Program-made: the position numbers and the translations under genes
Origin: Argopecten irradians
Taxonomy: Eukaryota; Mollusca; Bivalvia; Pectinida; Pectinidae
DNA: 64,000 nt
Assembly (NCBI RefSeq): GCF_041381155.1
Contig: NC_091138.1
Location: 18,787,255 to 18,851,254, forward strand
Reading direction: 5' to 3'
Shown here: positions 13,033 through 37,900 of the stretch, piece by piece
Numbering within the stretch: the first letter of the stretch is position 1
Layout of the letters: every line of letters begins with the position of its first letter
Notes under the pieces: generated by a model
Seen by the model: the letters and a program-made list of their open reading frames with translations, nothing else
What the model was told of the DNA's origin: nothing
Database searches by the model: none

Positions 13033-13580
13033 AAGTACATCTATAGCTGGACATTGTTACATGTTGAAGACCCTTGTATTTAAAATACATTGGTACTATA
13101 AAGTACATCTATAGCTGGACATCGTTTCTTGTTGGAGACCATTGTAATTTAAAATACATTGGTACTATAAAGTACATCTATAGCTGGACATCGTTTCTTG
13201 TTGGAGACCATTGTAATTTAAAATACATTGGTACTATAAAGTACATCTATAGCTGGACATCGTTTCTTGTTGAAGACCATGGTAATTTAAAATACATTGG
13301 TACTATAAAGTACATCTATAGCTGGACATTGTTTCTTGTTGAAGACCATGGTAATTTAAAATACATTGGTACTATAAAGTACATCTATAGCTGGACATTG
13401 TTTCTTGTTGGAGACCATTGTAATTTAAAATACATTGGTACTATAAAGTACATCTATAGCTGGACATCATTTCTTGTTGGAGACCATGGTAATTTAAAAT
13501 ACATTGGTACTATAAAGTACATCTATAGCTGGACATTGTTTCTTGTTGGAGACCCATGTAATTTTAAGTACATTGGTACT
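13033..13580 (+). repeat. 69-bp tandem repeat, about eight copies
   Basis: The unit contains 'ggtactataaagtacatct' and 'ttgttggagaccat'. Copies are nearly identical. Because 69 is a multiple of three and the unit has no stop in one frame, it creates a 177-residue periodic open frame (KYIGTIKYIYSW motif). I treat that frame as a by-product of the repeat. Confidence 0.9.
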
Positions 13581-13609
13581 CGCAACAATGTCATCCACTG
13601 TACATAGTT

Positions 13610-15150
13610 TGTGTTGTAGTATTATCCTCCACCAAGTTTCTAGGTAAGATCTCAATAATAAACACCAACCTCACCATAAAATGAACATGTTTCTTTATCC
13701 TGTCCTAATACTCTGTATGTCCTTTGTGTGGGTTTCATACTCTCTAAATTCTACAAGAAACATCTGTTATTACAATATTAATACAGATAATTGTACCTCA
13801 AAGTTAGAGGACTCTTCCTTACCAGAAATGTAGTGGTGCTTGTCACCCATCACTGAGGATATTCTAAATTTTTATCGATCATCTACAAGAAACATTTGTT
13901 ATTACTAACGTCTGTTAATACAGGTAATTTTACTTGTAACGTAAAGAACTTATTATTGTCAGAAATGTAGGGGTACTTTTCACCAAACATGGGAGTTATT
14001 CTAAATATGATTTTTATGAATCATTTGTTAAGAATTTTGTACAAGTGACTTGAATTTTTACAGTACATAATACCATTGCAGTTTTATTGTGGAGACGTTT
14101 AAAAGATGGTTTAAGCCATATACATGTATAACAATACGTAGCATGGGTATAGGGAACTGATTATCATCATATATTCTTATTAATCAGTTTTCAATATGAT
14201 ACAATTTAATTCTTAATTCTTTAAATGTTATTTCATGTATACCTCTTAAATAAAGTACCCTCTGCAATTTTCAGTGAGTATGTATCTTAATTAAGTAATG
14301 TGCCTTCTCATATAATTTGCCAGTGCTCATTAACTGGTCAATCAAAATTGCAATAAAATTCTGAAATATAAAATTATTCAGTGTTTGTGTTTTAATTTAC
14401 AATACCTTCTCTTCCTTTCCTTTTTAGAAGTTTCATTCAGCTGGGTGATTGTGTCATCTTGATGCGTTTAACTTGAATAGTCAATCAATAGATGATGAAC
14501 AAAACTAAATATGATCCAGATTTCATCTAAACTTTTTAATTCATTATCGCAACACTGAAATGGTACACAAACAGAAACTAGATTAACACATACTTCCAAA
14601 AGCCTCACAGTTCTAAATGACTTGAAAATATTGCATTATAAAATAATAATTACATGTAGATCAGTTCTACCAAATATTTGGCTACTTAGCCTTCATGACT
14701 TAAAGAAGTTTTGAAGCTAAAAATGTTTCCTCATCAAAAGCTAAGTTGTCGAAAAATTTGGAAGAAGAGACTCGTCTATGTTCCCTTTGGAGCAAATTTG
14801 GCAAGTTGTAAATATCCAGACAACACCAAATATACATATATATACCGGTACAATGACAAAGGTTTAGACTGATTATCAGGACTTGTTTTTCACAATTGAA
14901 CAAAGATCTACCAGCTGACAAGGTCCATGACAAGCTATCTGTAACCATAAACATTGTGAGTTGTGGAGACTTCTTGCGCTCTAAACATCCGTAGGAGTCT
15001 TGGAAAGGAAGAATATTTCCCCAATAGCACTATCACACTATAAAGTAACCAAGTTTATATAAACAGAACTATCATACAGCCATCTTTCGTCTTCTAAAAC
15101 AGCACCAACAGGCCAGTAGTATTGTTCATTTTCACCAACAAAGAGTTAGC
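13610..15150. other. Intergenic region between convergent genes
   Basis: AT-rich sequence between the FREM2-like gene (+) and the LARP7-like gene (-). No coding, RNA or repeat structure that I can support. A minus-strand AATAAA (tttatt near 14083) might serve the LARP7-like gene. Confidence 0.35.
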
Positions 15151-15152
15151 CT

Positions 15153-26410
<11,258 letters not shown>

Positions 26411-27598
26411 CTTTTCCTAAAAAACCAACAATATCATTTTATATACAGACATGATCAATATTCCCCAGTATAAATCAAATAGCATATACAGAGAGAAACA
26501 TAGATAGATTGGAAACTCCTTCTTTGTCTTTATTGACAGGCAGAGGGACCTCTGGCCATGCATGGTTTATAGGCATTTTCCTTTGGCGAACTACTTTTAA
26601 GTGTATGATATTTCTGCACCAATACAAAGTTTAAACACTTTAACATGGTTTAATATGACCAATTATCCTGATTGATATAATTTAATAAGATTTTTTAAAG
26701 AATGAAAATAACCAATTTTACCTGGGTTTTTTTTTCAAAAATCAGACATTCAAAACCGAAAGTGCATTTTGTTTTATTAGTAGATAAGTTAAAATGTTAC
26801 TTTTTCTTTCTAAAATCGAACTCAAACCATCTGAAAATTACTGAGTTTTTGTAACATATCAAAAGTTATTCTCCTGTATCTAACTGCATTTGTATTTAAG
26901 AGTACATGTATATCTAAAAGCCCCTAAGCACATACAGGGGTACATCTGCTGTATGCCGATCATAAAAATGACTGAGTTGCCAATCTCTCTAATATATATA
27001 TGTTTCTGATACAGATGAATGTATACCTTATACATAAAAAGATGTACATAATCAAATCATTTACCTATCAATTGATTCTTCTATAAGCAATATGTTACAT
27101 GCCTTTCAATACAAGTCAACATGCATGCATTCAGTGATTTACGGGACTCGCCTAGACGAGTCCTGGCCTCATGATTTGCCTGTGGGACTCACCAAAATTT
27201 TGAGAACCTCTATATTTTTTTGTATTGGACTCATCAAAAATTGAAAATTAGTCTTCTAGACTCGCCTTAAAAAATCCTACATAAATTGCTGAACTGCATG
27301 ACAGACATGATCAAATGACACAGTAATTATAAACATTCTAGAGCTGTTGCCATATTTAGCCAGAGGAAGAGCTGATTTTGAGAATCTCATTTCAATGATT
27401 TATACCTGGTATTTTTGGAGCTATTTCACAATGTGTGAAAATTACATATTGATTAATGGTTGTGATGATATATAGCTTTACTTTCTTCATTTAGTTAAAA
27501 CAACATTTTTGTTTCATTTTTCATATTTACCATTCTACTATTAAAATAAATATGTTCAATTTCATTCTGTTAGCATTCAAATTACATTCTGATACAGT

Positions 27599-28336
27599 CT
27601 GACAGGTTGGGGACACTCCCGTATATGCACGATAGTCCTGCATTTGAGTAATAGTCCTGTATTTTAGGGATAATTTTGTTACGCAAATGCAGGAATCTGT
27701 GAAATGAAAATGGATAAAGATGTTTTCAAAAATGGGCATCATAATTTTCAGATAGCCATATCACTGATTGAAGACTTTATGTTTTTGTGTATGAACTATT
27801 GAATTCTATTATCTCACTTTGTAATAAAGTGACTACTTAGGTGCTCTCTATAGACTATATTGTGTTGTATAGCCATCAGGGAAATTTAATGCAAATGTCA
27901 TGGTTGATTGACTTTTACCTGTGTTCTATTTTTAACCCCAGAGTGAGCAATAGAGGCGATTTCCTTTGTGACTTTTAAAAACATTTAGATAATGAAATTT
28001 GTTTCCATTTCAGTAATAACGTGGAAAGTTATATTAGCGAGGATGCCATGTAAAAATTATGACGGCCTTTTTTTGATAACAATGTTTAAAACAACTTTAT
28101 CAGTTTTCATTTCACAGAATCCTGCATTTGCCTAACAAAATTATCCCTCAAATACAGGACTGTTACTCAAATGCAAGACTATCCTGCATATATGGGATAA
28201 TCCCTATTGAGATTCCTCCTCTAGACTCTTTTATATTCGGATGTGAGAGACATCTATCAGACGTCCGAATATAAAAGAGTCTAGAGGAGGAATCTCAATA
28301 GGGATTATATATGGGAGTGTCCCCAACCTGTCTGAT
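27599..28336. mobile_element. Foldback element with ~110-bp inverted arms, interrupted by a second insertion
   Basis: The left arm (~27599-27712) and right arm (~28111-28336) are inverted copies: 'gacaggttggggacactccc' is matched by 'gggagtgtccccaacctgtc', and 'tttgttacgcaaatgcagga' by 'tcctgcatttgcctaacaaa'. The right arm is longer only because it contains a 110-bp insertion (28198-28307). It lies upstream of the LARP7-like start codon, so probably in its 5' UTR intron or upstream region. Confidence 0.8.
28198..28307. mobile_element. Nested perfect hairpin element with 9-bp target duplication
   Basis: 44-bp arms (28198-28241 and 28264-28307) are exact inverse complements, beginning taatccctattgag and ending ctcaatagggatta, around a 22-bp loop. 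The insert is flanked by the direct repeat tatatggga at 28189-28197 and 28308-28316. A 9-bp duplication is typical of Mutator-like elements, so this is likely a MULE-type MITE. The superfamily is inference. Confidence 0.85.
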
Positions 28337-28734
28337 GCATACATTTTCATGTCTAAACAGCTAAAGAGTGAGACAATATCACTGACATCAAATATAATAA
28401 ACACTGATCGATTTATTCCATCCTATTTGGTATTTGTGTCATGAAAATATCTTCTTAAATCTGTGGTGGTATCATTGGTAGGGTAGACCTAGACATGCCA
28501 TTCTATGACTTAATATGTTGTCCAAACACAAAAAGGTGTACGAAATGGACATGCATGCAAAAAATGCAGTTTTCATTCACTCACACTGTGTTGGTGAACA
28601 CTGAACAAATTAGGCAGTTTCCTTCAAAATATTAACAATGATAAATAGAAACAAATAGCAACCGTTTACGTTCACAAACAGTCGGAATGTCAAGTTACTT
28701 TAACACATGACTTTGTTTTTCGTCTTCCATTTTT

Positions 28735-28865
28735 TTTCCCTCAAATAAGTACCGGGAAGTAAATAAACCAAGTAGCCGAAATGTTACACCATATTTGATT
28801 GGTTTCCAGAAAAATATTATCCAATCAAATAAGCTTTTACATATTGCTGCGGTGTTGTTGAGGCG
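28735..28865. promoter_or_regulatory. Possible bidirectional promoter (LARP7-like / ankyrin-DHHC gene)
   Basis: The LARP7-like (-) and DHHC (+) genes are head to head. Just upstream of the DHHC start are two CCAAT boxes in opposite orientations (ATTGG at 28798-28802, CCAAT at 28821-28825) and an ETS-like 'accgggaagt' near 28751. The LARP7-like first exon was not located, so the bidirectional role is inference. Confidence 0.35.
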
Positions 28866-28901
28866 ATGGCTGCATTAGTGGGATTTCAACATAGACTTTG
28901 A
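28866..28901 (+). CDS. Upstream ORF, 11 codons
   Basis: The ATG in 'ggcgatgg' has G at -3 and G at +4, a good initiation context. It reads MAALVGFQHRL and stops at 28899-28901, four bases before the ATG of the ankyrin-DHHC protein. It would be translated first if the transcript starts upstream of it, and could damp translation of the main frame. Only the sequence arrangement is seen. Confidence 0.4.
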   Translation: MAALVGFQHRL

Positions 28902-28905
28902 GACT

Positions 28906-31900
28906 ATGTCTTTTAAAAGCAAAGATAACTTTGGCGTTGAGCATCCAAAAGTGACATATCCTACAGGTGTGCCAGCAGGTGTCAACAATGGATCCGTCAA
29001 CTTTCAATCGCTTCTCACTGCCATCAGCAACTGTGCTGTGCCTCTGGTGCATCAACTCATCCAACAATCCCCATCACTGGTTCATGAAAAAGGTGTGGTT
29101 TATGGCCATTGGATATTAATCTATTATGGCATATACTAGTATAAATTGTTATTAAATTAGTATTGTATGATTTGAAAGCGTCTGAAAATGTGATCTGTCA
29201 ATGTGGTGCCATATCAATTACTCAATAAATTATAAATTAACTGGTTGCTTATAGTCTCATGCACAGAAGCATCCACACTATTACAATACTAATGTTATTT
29301 TTCATTTACCAATAAAGATCATAAATCTAAAAAAAATGTTTTGTAAATTTGGTAACCTGAGACACAGTAACTGTCATGGTTGTCATGTGCCTATAGTACT
29401 AGTGTCGTCTGCAAATTAAGCACAAGAATCAAATACATGCATGTGTAACATGTAACAGGATACCTCCAAAGGTTTCTGACTGTCTGCTCTGTGTTGGTGG
29501 CTGTTTGATATTGATCCGCTTTCAGCAAGATATTAATGTAGCGGGATTTGACTGGGTCAATCATTGGTGACCAGGTAGCTCAGTCAGTAGAGAACTTGGC
29601 TAATGTTCGGAGGGTTCCGGGTTCGAATCCCGATCTGGCCGCTACATTTTCTCCTCTCCAGTTACAGAAGTGGCGCCCAACTAAATAACCCACAGTGGTG
29701 GTGTTTGGAAGGGTCTTGTATGTCTTCGAAGATGAAGACTTCGAGAAAGGAGTGAAGAGTAGCTATAGTGTAGCGGGATTGGACTGGGTCGATCATTGGT
29801 GACCAGGTAGCTTAGTCGGTAGAGCACTTGGCTAATGTTCAGAGGGCCCCATGTTACACTAACATAGAGAGATAACTACTGCAAGATCATTCTAATGAAT
29901 TTCCTTGAATTACTTTTAAAGAGGGGTCAAACGAATCGAGATTAAACATTATAATTTGACAGTGGCATGTTTTGGTTTACATGCAACTATCCTTGCTTAG
30001 AAAATTGAATCAACTTGACCTGGCTGAGTTATATCAATGGTTTATGATGATGATGTACTGGTATAATATATTTCGATCATTAGGTATTTCAAAACATTTT
30101 TAAGACTTTTTTAGACTTTATATTATATACCCAGGTAATCTCTATTTATTGTAGATAAAAATCAGCAAAGAATTCAAACCTTGTAAAACATACTAGTACA
30201 CATCTGTAATAGAGCCAGTCTTAAAGCAGTGACGGGCAATATTATTTGAACATTATGAGTGATCTAGCTAATTGTGAACTTTATCATACCCTTAATGTAT
30301 TCCTTTAACCAGTCCAATTTTGTTAAGAAAAAATTTGTTTTTCTTCTCACCAAGCATTATCATATAGCTACTGTATCTTGCACTACATGTGACATAATTA
30401 CAGTACCACTCAACCCTCTTTTCAATTTTACGTTTGCATCCATTCACAAGTATCAGAGGTGCTTATATAAAAATAAACATATACATAGTAGATTTCTAAA
30501 ATTTAGATTGTGTGTTGTTCTTATCTTATCATTTGATTTCCAGGTTGGCATGGACAGACTGCCCTCCACAAAGCCTGTCTGATGGGTGACTGGTCCATAT
30601 GTTTTCTGCTGCTGGAAGCTGGCTCAGACCCAAACGCTCTCAATGATTTTGATGAAACACCTGTCCACTATGCATGTAAGCGAGGATTGGCCTCTGTTGT
30701 CCACCTTCTTGTGCAGAGGAATGGGAACTTGAAGGCTACAGACAGGAACGGCCTGGGTGTCACCCACCACTGTTCTCAGACTGGCAGTGTGTAAGTCTCT
30801 ACATCTAGTTAGGTTTCATCACTAGGTATATATACCTTATAAGCTTTTGCAGCGTATGCTGAAACAATGCTCAGTATATGCTGGCATCACATTGCAGGCT
30901 TTAAAGCATGCATGAATGTAGCATGTGCTGGCATGCTTTATTATAACACATGCTAAAACCATTCTTTATAAATCAAGATAAGAAAGAAACTTGATTGCAG
31001 CATGTAATGCAATGCAGTAGGAATTAAATAGTTTATATAATATATAACAGCTACATGAAGTCATTACAACCTTCCAGCAATGTAAACATTTTACAATTAC
31101 CATCTCCTGATGAAGTTCACAATGATTGAACATGTTATGTTACTGTCTGTTTTCAGGTTTGTAATGCTGTATCTTGAAGCTCAAGGAATGGGTTTTAGTG
31201 AACTTGACAAAAACCTACAGACTCCCCTTCACATTGTATGTCAGTATGGACATGTAGATGCATTCAAATTTCTCACAAAAAATCAGGTATGCCATATCAC
31301 CTTACAAATCATTTAGATGAAGTACAACAATAACCATCTACAGTACACAGTGTAAATACTATACGATCCAGTGTCAAACAAAGTTATTTAAGATTTGTAC
31401 ATGTAGTATTTTGTAGGTAGGATGTTCCGCTATATGCTTTTGGTACTAGTTATTTGACATTTATTTCATACTTTCGTGTTGAAACTTTAATTTTATTGAA
31501 AAATTTTTTTAATCTACCACAGCAATAGCTTTGCAAGGAAATTGAATGGGATGTTCAATGCTGTTTTTATTTATAAGTGTAAATGATTTGATGTTCCAGA
31601 GAAGTAACCTTGAGCAGCGTGACATTGATGGTAACACCCCCCTACATGTGGCAGCTAGAGAAGGCCAAAGTCTACTGACATGGCTTATTCTCAGTAAACA
31701 GAGGTATAGTGCTCTTCATGAGAGAAATAAGGCCGGATTTACACCGCTTGAACTCGCTAAACAACGGGATAAATATGGGTAAGTGTTCTATATAATTGAT
31801 AATTTTCAATGATATGCAGCGATAACATGTCTCTTGCAATTTTCGTAAATGCATATCCCGCACAAATGTATATATATATCAATAATTGAAAAAAAATCAT

Positions 31901-34900
31901 TATATTCATCATCAAAATTATTTACATGTTAAAAGTATATCATCAGAGTTGGATGTCACAAGGTCCTTCAGTTCTCTGAAATCTGACATTATGAATAAAG
32001 TTTGAAAGTGTATTGGAAATATAATATTTGAAAATAAAAACACCAGCATCCTGCACAAATGTACAGATATTCTTCATGTATTTGTATGAGACATCCAGGT
32101 CCTAACATAGTGTTTTCCTGTTGTTTATCAGCTTTGTTTACTCTCTTTGTAGCCATAAACAGTTGATCCCGGTTTTGGAGTACTACGCCAAACAGGACCA
32201 GTCTAAGGTCCCTGGTGGCCCCTGGGGCTTGTGGTACTCCCAGCTACTGATACCTGGCCTAACGTACGGAACTCTGGTGGCTGGTGTGTATCTGTCTGGT
32301 CTCCAGTATCAGACACTAGTCATCCTCGCAGGCATGCTGGTCTTCTTCTGGTACCTGATGAAAAACTACCACCGAATGTCTCATATATCCTGGTAAGTCA
32401 CCAAGGTACATTATCTGTCTGGTATGTGTCTGTTATTCAGTGATGCATCCAAAGTCTCTTTTTTTCTGCAGCAACACAATATTTGTAAGAGACCAGATTT
32501 TATTGTTGAAAGGTTGTTTAATTGTCCACGTGACACACACAGTTACTTTAAGTATAACTGATAATTATTATATATTAGAAAAATTAAGTTTTCGACATTG
32601 TTTTAGATTCTTTCCTATCAAATGTTTTTATTGACATTAACCGAGACTGAAAGATTTGTCTTTAGGAATATTGATCCCTGCCATTTGGTTGTAATTATTA
32701 TGATATTCCATTGAGAATATTCCATGTTGAATGAGAGTTGTCTCCCTGATTTCTATTAAAATTGTTGTCAGAGCAGATCTTAAGAGTTTTTGTTTAAGTT
32801 TTTTGTAACTAAGTCTAGTAAGATATTTGTGAAGTTATTAAGATGTTAATATTTTTGACTTTGTAGTTGGCCTTACCCGATCTACATTATTACGATGTTA
32901 ATATTTTTGACTTTGTAGTTGGCCTTACCCGATCTACATTATTACGATGTTAATATTTTTGACTTTGTAGTTGGCCTTACCCGATCTACATTATTACGAT
33001 GTTAATATTTTTGACTTTGTAGTTGGCCTTACCCGATCTACATTATTACGATGTTAATATTTTTGACTTTGTAGTTGGCCTTACCCGATCTACATTATTA
33101 CGATGTTAATATTTTTGATTTTGTAGTTGGCCTTACCCGATCTACATTATTACGATGTTAATATTTTTGACTTTGTAGTTGGCCTGACCCGATCTACATT
33201 ATTACGATGTTAATATTTTTGACTTTGTAGTTGGCCTTACCCGATCTACATTATTAAGATGTTAATCTTTTTGACTTTGTAGTTGGCTTAACCAGATCTA
33301 CATTATTACGATGTTAATATTTTTGACTTTGTAGTTGGCCTGACCCGATCTACATTATTAAGATGTAATATTTTTGACTTTGTAGTTGGCCTAACCCGAT
33401 CTACATTATTAAGATGTTAATATTTTTGACTTTGTAGTTGGCCTAACCCGATCTACATTATTAAGATGTTAATATTTTTGACTTTGTAGTTGGCCTAACC
33501 CGATCTACGCCGGAATGTTTGGAGCTGGAATATTCCATTCAACAGTACTTTACTTTGTGCAAATTCTGCCCTGTATCCTTTGAATCATGTTGAGTTTTCA
33601 ATAGTATGGGTTATCTCCCTTACCCTTCTCGGTCAAGTGTATTTATTGATTCAGTTTCAGAAAACATGCATGGCCACATCTTAAAAGATCTTTGTTGAGA
33701 ATCTATAATCTTGAAGGTGTTTTGCCCTTCACCTCCTATCGTAATGGAGGTATGTCTGCATTTGGATTGAATAAAAAGCTCAATCAGAGCACAGTCATTA
33801 GCTTGAAAAACATATCCAAATGACTAATGCAAGCTCTTTCTTTGTTTTCTATTGGCTATAGATACTAAAAACATATGTTTACTACATGTATACAGTTTAT
33901 ACCAGTGTCAAGTGTTTTGTATGTGCTGTTCAATTTTCATTTTCTTTCAAAAGATTTAACATTTTAATTGTTTTTTGATATTGCCAGTCTTGAAAATCTA
34001 TGTTGAAATAAGACGACGCATATGACACATTACGGAATGTGTCATTTTTCATTACCTGATATTTTCATTAGGAAATTAATTCTATGAGTTAGCAAAAATT
34101 GGTATTGCTACACATTAAAGGGACAATTCACTCACGCTAATTCTTTTACATAACCAAGAAGCAAAATATGGCATAAATGTATTGTTCTACATTTCTTATG
34201 AAACATATAACATAAGATATTGACAAATTCCACGTCATTGTTTAGTATTTTAATTGATACCGTTGTAATTACAAATCGTTGATCAATACGATTAAGCAGG
34301 TACAATATGTACGCTGTACCAATATCCGAGCCAAAGTCACGCACGTTAAACAATTGAACTACATAACCACTGTGGAGGTGATATAATGATTTTTTAGGCA
34401 AGACAATTCACCAAATAAGGTAAACACACTTCTGTCAGAGCGATTTGAGCTGTTCTAGACAAAAGTAGCATTACTCTACGAGCAAGGGACTGGGTTCGGC
34501 ATACAAGATATTCGACCACGATGTGTAATGGCGGACAGCGAGTGAGTTGAACATTTCACACGCATTTCACCACCATGGGATTTTCTGACATACCACAGTA
34601 AAACCGACTGATCTAATTTCCATTAGAACTGGGGGTTTTCCGATATATATACAAATTTTAATGTTCTTGTAGAATGAATTGTCCCTTTAAAAATATTATA
34701 AAAACATAATGGGGACTTTAACCATTCTTTTAGCTGCTACAGAAGGAATCTGTCTCAAATTTCAAATGTAGGCTCCCCATGCATGCCCCCTAGTTATGCA
34801 TATAGCATTTTGGGACTAATTTGTCAACAATTTAATGTAGGCTCCCATGGGCCTTAGTTGTGCATATTGCAATTTTTTGTGACTGATCGAACAACAAGAT

Positions 34901-37900
34901 AGCTGACAGGTTGTCATCTTGGATTTTGATTATCGGAAGTTTGTTACCGCTTTTTGTCAGAATGATTTAAGTACTGGAGGGACCATTCTTAGATTTGTGT
35001 ACATAGGCTCCCCATGGCCTCATGTTTATTTGTTGGTTCCTCTTGGACTCCAGTGGTGGATATTGGTTTGGAATACAAATCGGACAAAAAGATGGCTGAC
35101 TGGCAACTATCTTGGATTTTAATAGTTGAAGTTTGTTTATGCTATTTCTCATAAAATTCCAAGGAATCTCTCATATGTAGGTTCTTTTTTGTCCATACAG
35201 ATTGTCCATTGCATTTTGTGAATGACAAGCATATAAAAGGTATTATGGAATTTGACACTTTCTCAGAAAGTACTGAAGAGGTCCAGCTTCCTCAAATTAA
35301 ACATATCCTGAGTTCTGCATATCCATTTTGAAGGAACAAATCCCAGCACAACATTGCAGACAGTTGGCTTGTCTGACATACTCTGTAGGTCATTCTTTGA
35401 TGGGTGTCAAGATCCCTCTGGGATTTTTTGTTCTTATTGATAACTTACTACACATATTAAAGATTCAAAATACTATTTTTGTGTAATAGCTGCAACAAAT
35501 ATCAAATTTTGCTTGAATTGGGTAAAAAAAAAAGCTTAAAGGGTTGAGCCTAGTTTGATTGCCACATAACTTTTGACAGACCTGATTTGATGTTCCTTTC
35601 ATTAGTAAATAAAAATAGAGAGTTTTCCTTGTATCATTAAACATGATATCTGTTTAGTGATACACTACAGGCCCTCTGGGCCACTTGTATATTTTAACAC
35701 TTCACAAATATTTTGAAAGATGCTGGCCACAAGAAAATTGATTGTGAGCTCATCAGACAAATAACTATGAAACAACAACAACAACAATAAAATATCACTT
35801 TGATAACGATGCATTAATTAACAATGTAGAGCACTATAATTGATTGTATCTGTCATGGCCACAGTTTCTAGGTACATGTATATGTATATCGTGTAAAAAC
35901 AGCTGAGCTTTGGGAGGCTATTTGATAAGCCGATTGACATGAAAGAGATGTTTACTAGCAGATTTTTGTTTGTGTTGTGTTGTATGTGTACTGTACTTAT
36001 CAATAGCGTATGTCAGCACACTTAAAAATCAAATCTTTACTTATCTAAAAAAAAAACCTGAATGAAAATATTATGATATATGTTGATTTAAATGATTGCA
36101 TGCAGCATTTAAATCTAATACTTGGCAAATTTTGAAATGTCATATCATGATCAAATTCCTAATGATAGTTAAACAAATTCGAATGACTCAATATATATCA
36201 TTTTCATCTTACATGAATGTGAAACTTCTGATGTTTTTATCTTTAAACTGAAGAGTAAAACCCCTAGAATTTATAATGTATAGCTTGTCATCAGAATATG
36301 CATACAAATGCCCAAGTATACACTTTCATAGGCCTTAGGTTTCTTTAAAAAATGATTTTATCAACTTTGTTTTTAATTAAAATTCATTAGTCTGGAGTCC
36401 CTGGTGTACTGTTCCTAATTAGCAAAAGAAACATTAATGGTTCGTTATTGATATCATTTTACTACATTTCACTATAGGATTGCAGGGAGATAATGAGAAA
36501 TGATTTTAATATCCTCCTTTAATGGACATAATTAAGCTGATTTCCACCCAAATGATACAGTTACATCTGGTATAATGATTTTATCCTATTAGCACTGGAT
36601 AATGATGGACCATCAATCAGAGGATGGATTTAATATTGTTCTATAGCACTTGGCCAACCTTTAAGCACCGTTCTACTAAACAGCTATTGATTTAGCCATT
36701 GTAGATTGAATCTTTAAAAAAAATACAACCGTGTTATTACATGTCCTTTGTCATTATGGAATTGTATTAACAGCTGATGAGCTCTGATGTATTCAGTATT
36801 TCATAGTTATTAACAAGGTTTTCAGGGACAGTATAAAAAGCATTAAATACACAAATGAGGGGATTCCTTTGAAATGTTGTATAGAAATATGTTTTACTTC
36901 ACAATACCTGGTATAAGTATAAGCATTATTTACCACTAACTTAGGTAACTACAATGAGTATTCATTTCACATGAGATTATATGAAACGAGGCTTAATTAG
37001 AAGGTTTTATTTTGCGTGCCTTGGTGAGCAAAAATCAAAACTTCAAGATGAGTTTCATAAAATCTCATATGAAATGAACACAAAATATGCTCTTTATTAC
37101 ATAATTACAACAATCTAGATTTCCAAGACTTTTAATGCCAAAACATGCTTCAAAAATCTAGCGGAGACAGCTGTTTTGTCACACTGTCCTCGAATCCTGA
37201 AGTCATGTCATTTTTCTTGACATAATTTAATATTGTTTCTGTCATGATGTCATTGCATCATATTGCTTTCTGTTCGAAGATTAAACAATTGCAAATCCAA
37301 AATTGACATAGCCCTTAGTGCCAGACAAAACGGCTCATTCCAGCAGAATATTGTGTTCCATAATGCATTTAAGGTAAAAAAACATCCAGATCTTACCGCA
37401 ACATTCCGCATTTTAGAACACCAGTATCTCTCTCTATGATTATCCTTGATAGTAAATATTTACACAGGTACATTATACTTTGCATGTGTATGATTATCCT
37501 TGATAGTAAATATTTACACAGGTACATTATACTTTACATGTGTATGATTATCCTTTACATGTGTATGATTATCCTTTACATGTGTATGGTTATCATTTAC
37601 ATGTGTGTGATTATCATTTACATGTGTGTGATTATCATTTACATGTGTGTGATTATCATTTACATGTGTATGAGTATACTTTACATCCTTTACATGTGTA
37701 TGGTTATCATTTACATGTGTGTGATTATCATTTACATGTGTGTGATTATCATTTACATGTGTGTGATTATCATTTACATGTGTATGATTATCCTTTACAT
37801 GTGTATGGTTATCATTTACATGTGTGTGATTATCATTTACATGTGTATGGTTATCATTTACATGTGTGTGATTATCATTAACATGTGTATGGTTATCATT

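Noticed and set aside
29573..29641. Functional tRNA gene
   Set aside because: A and B boxes are present, but the anticodon arm does not pair and the same unit recurs as a SINE dimer.
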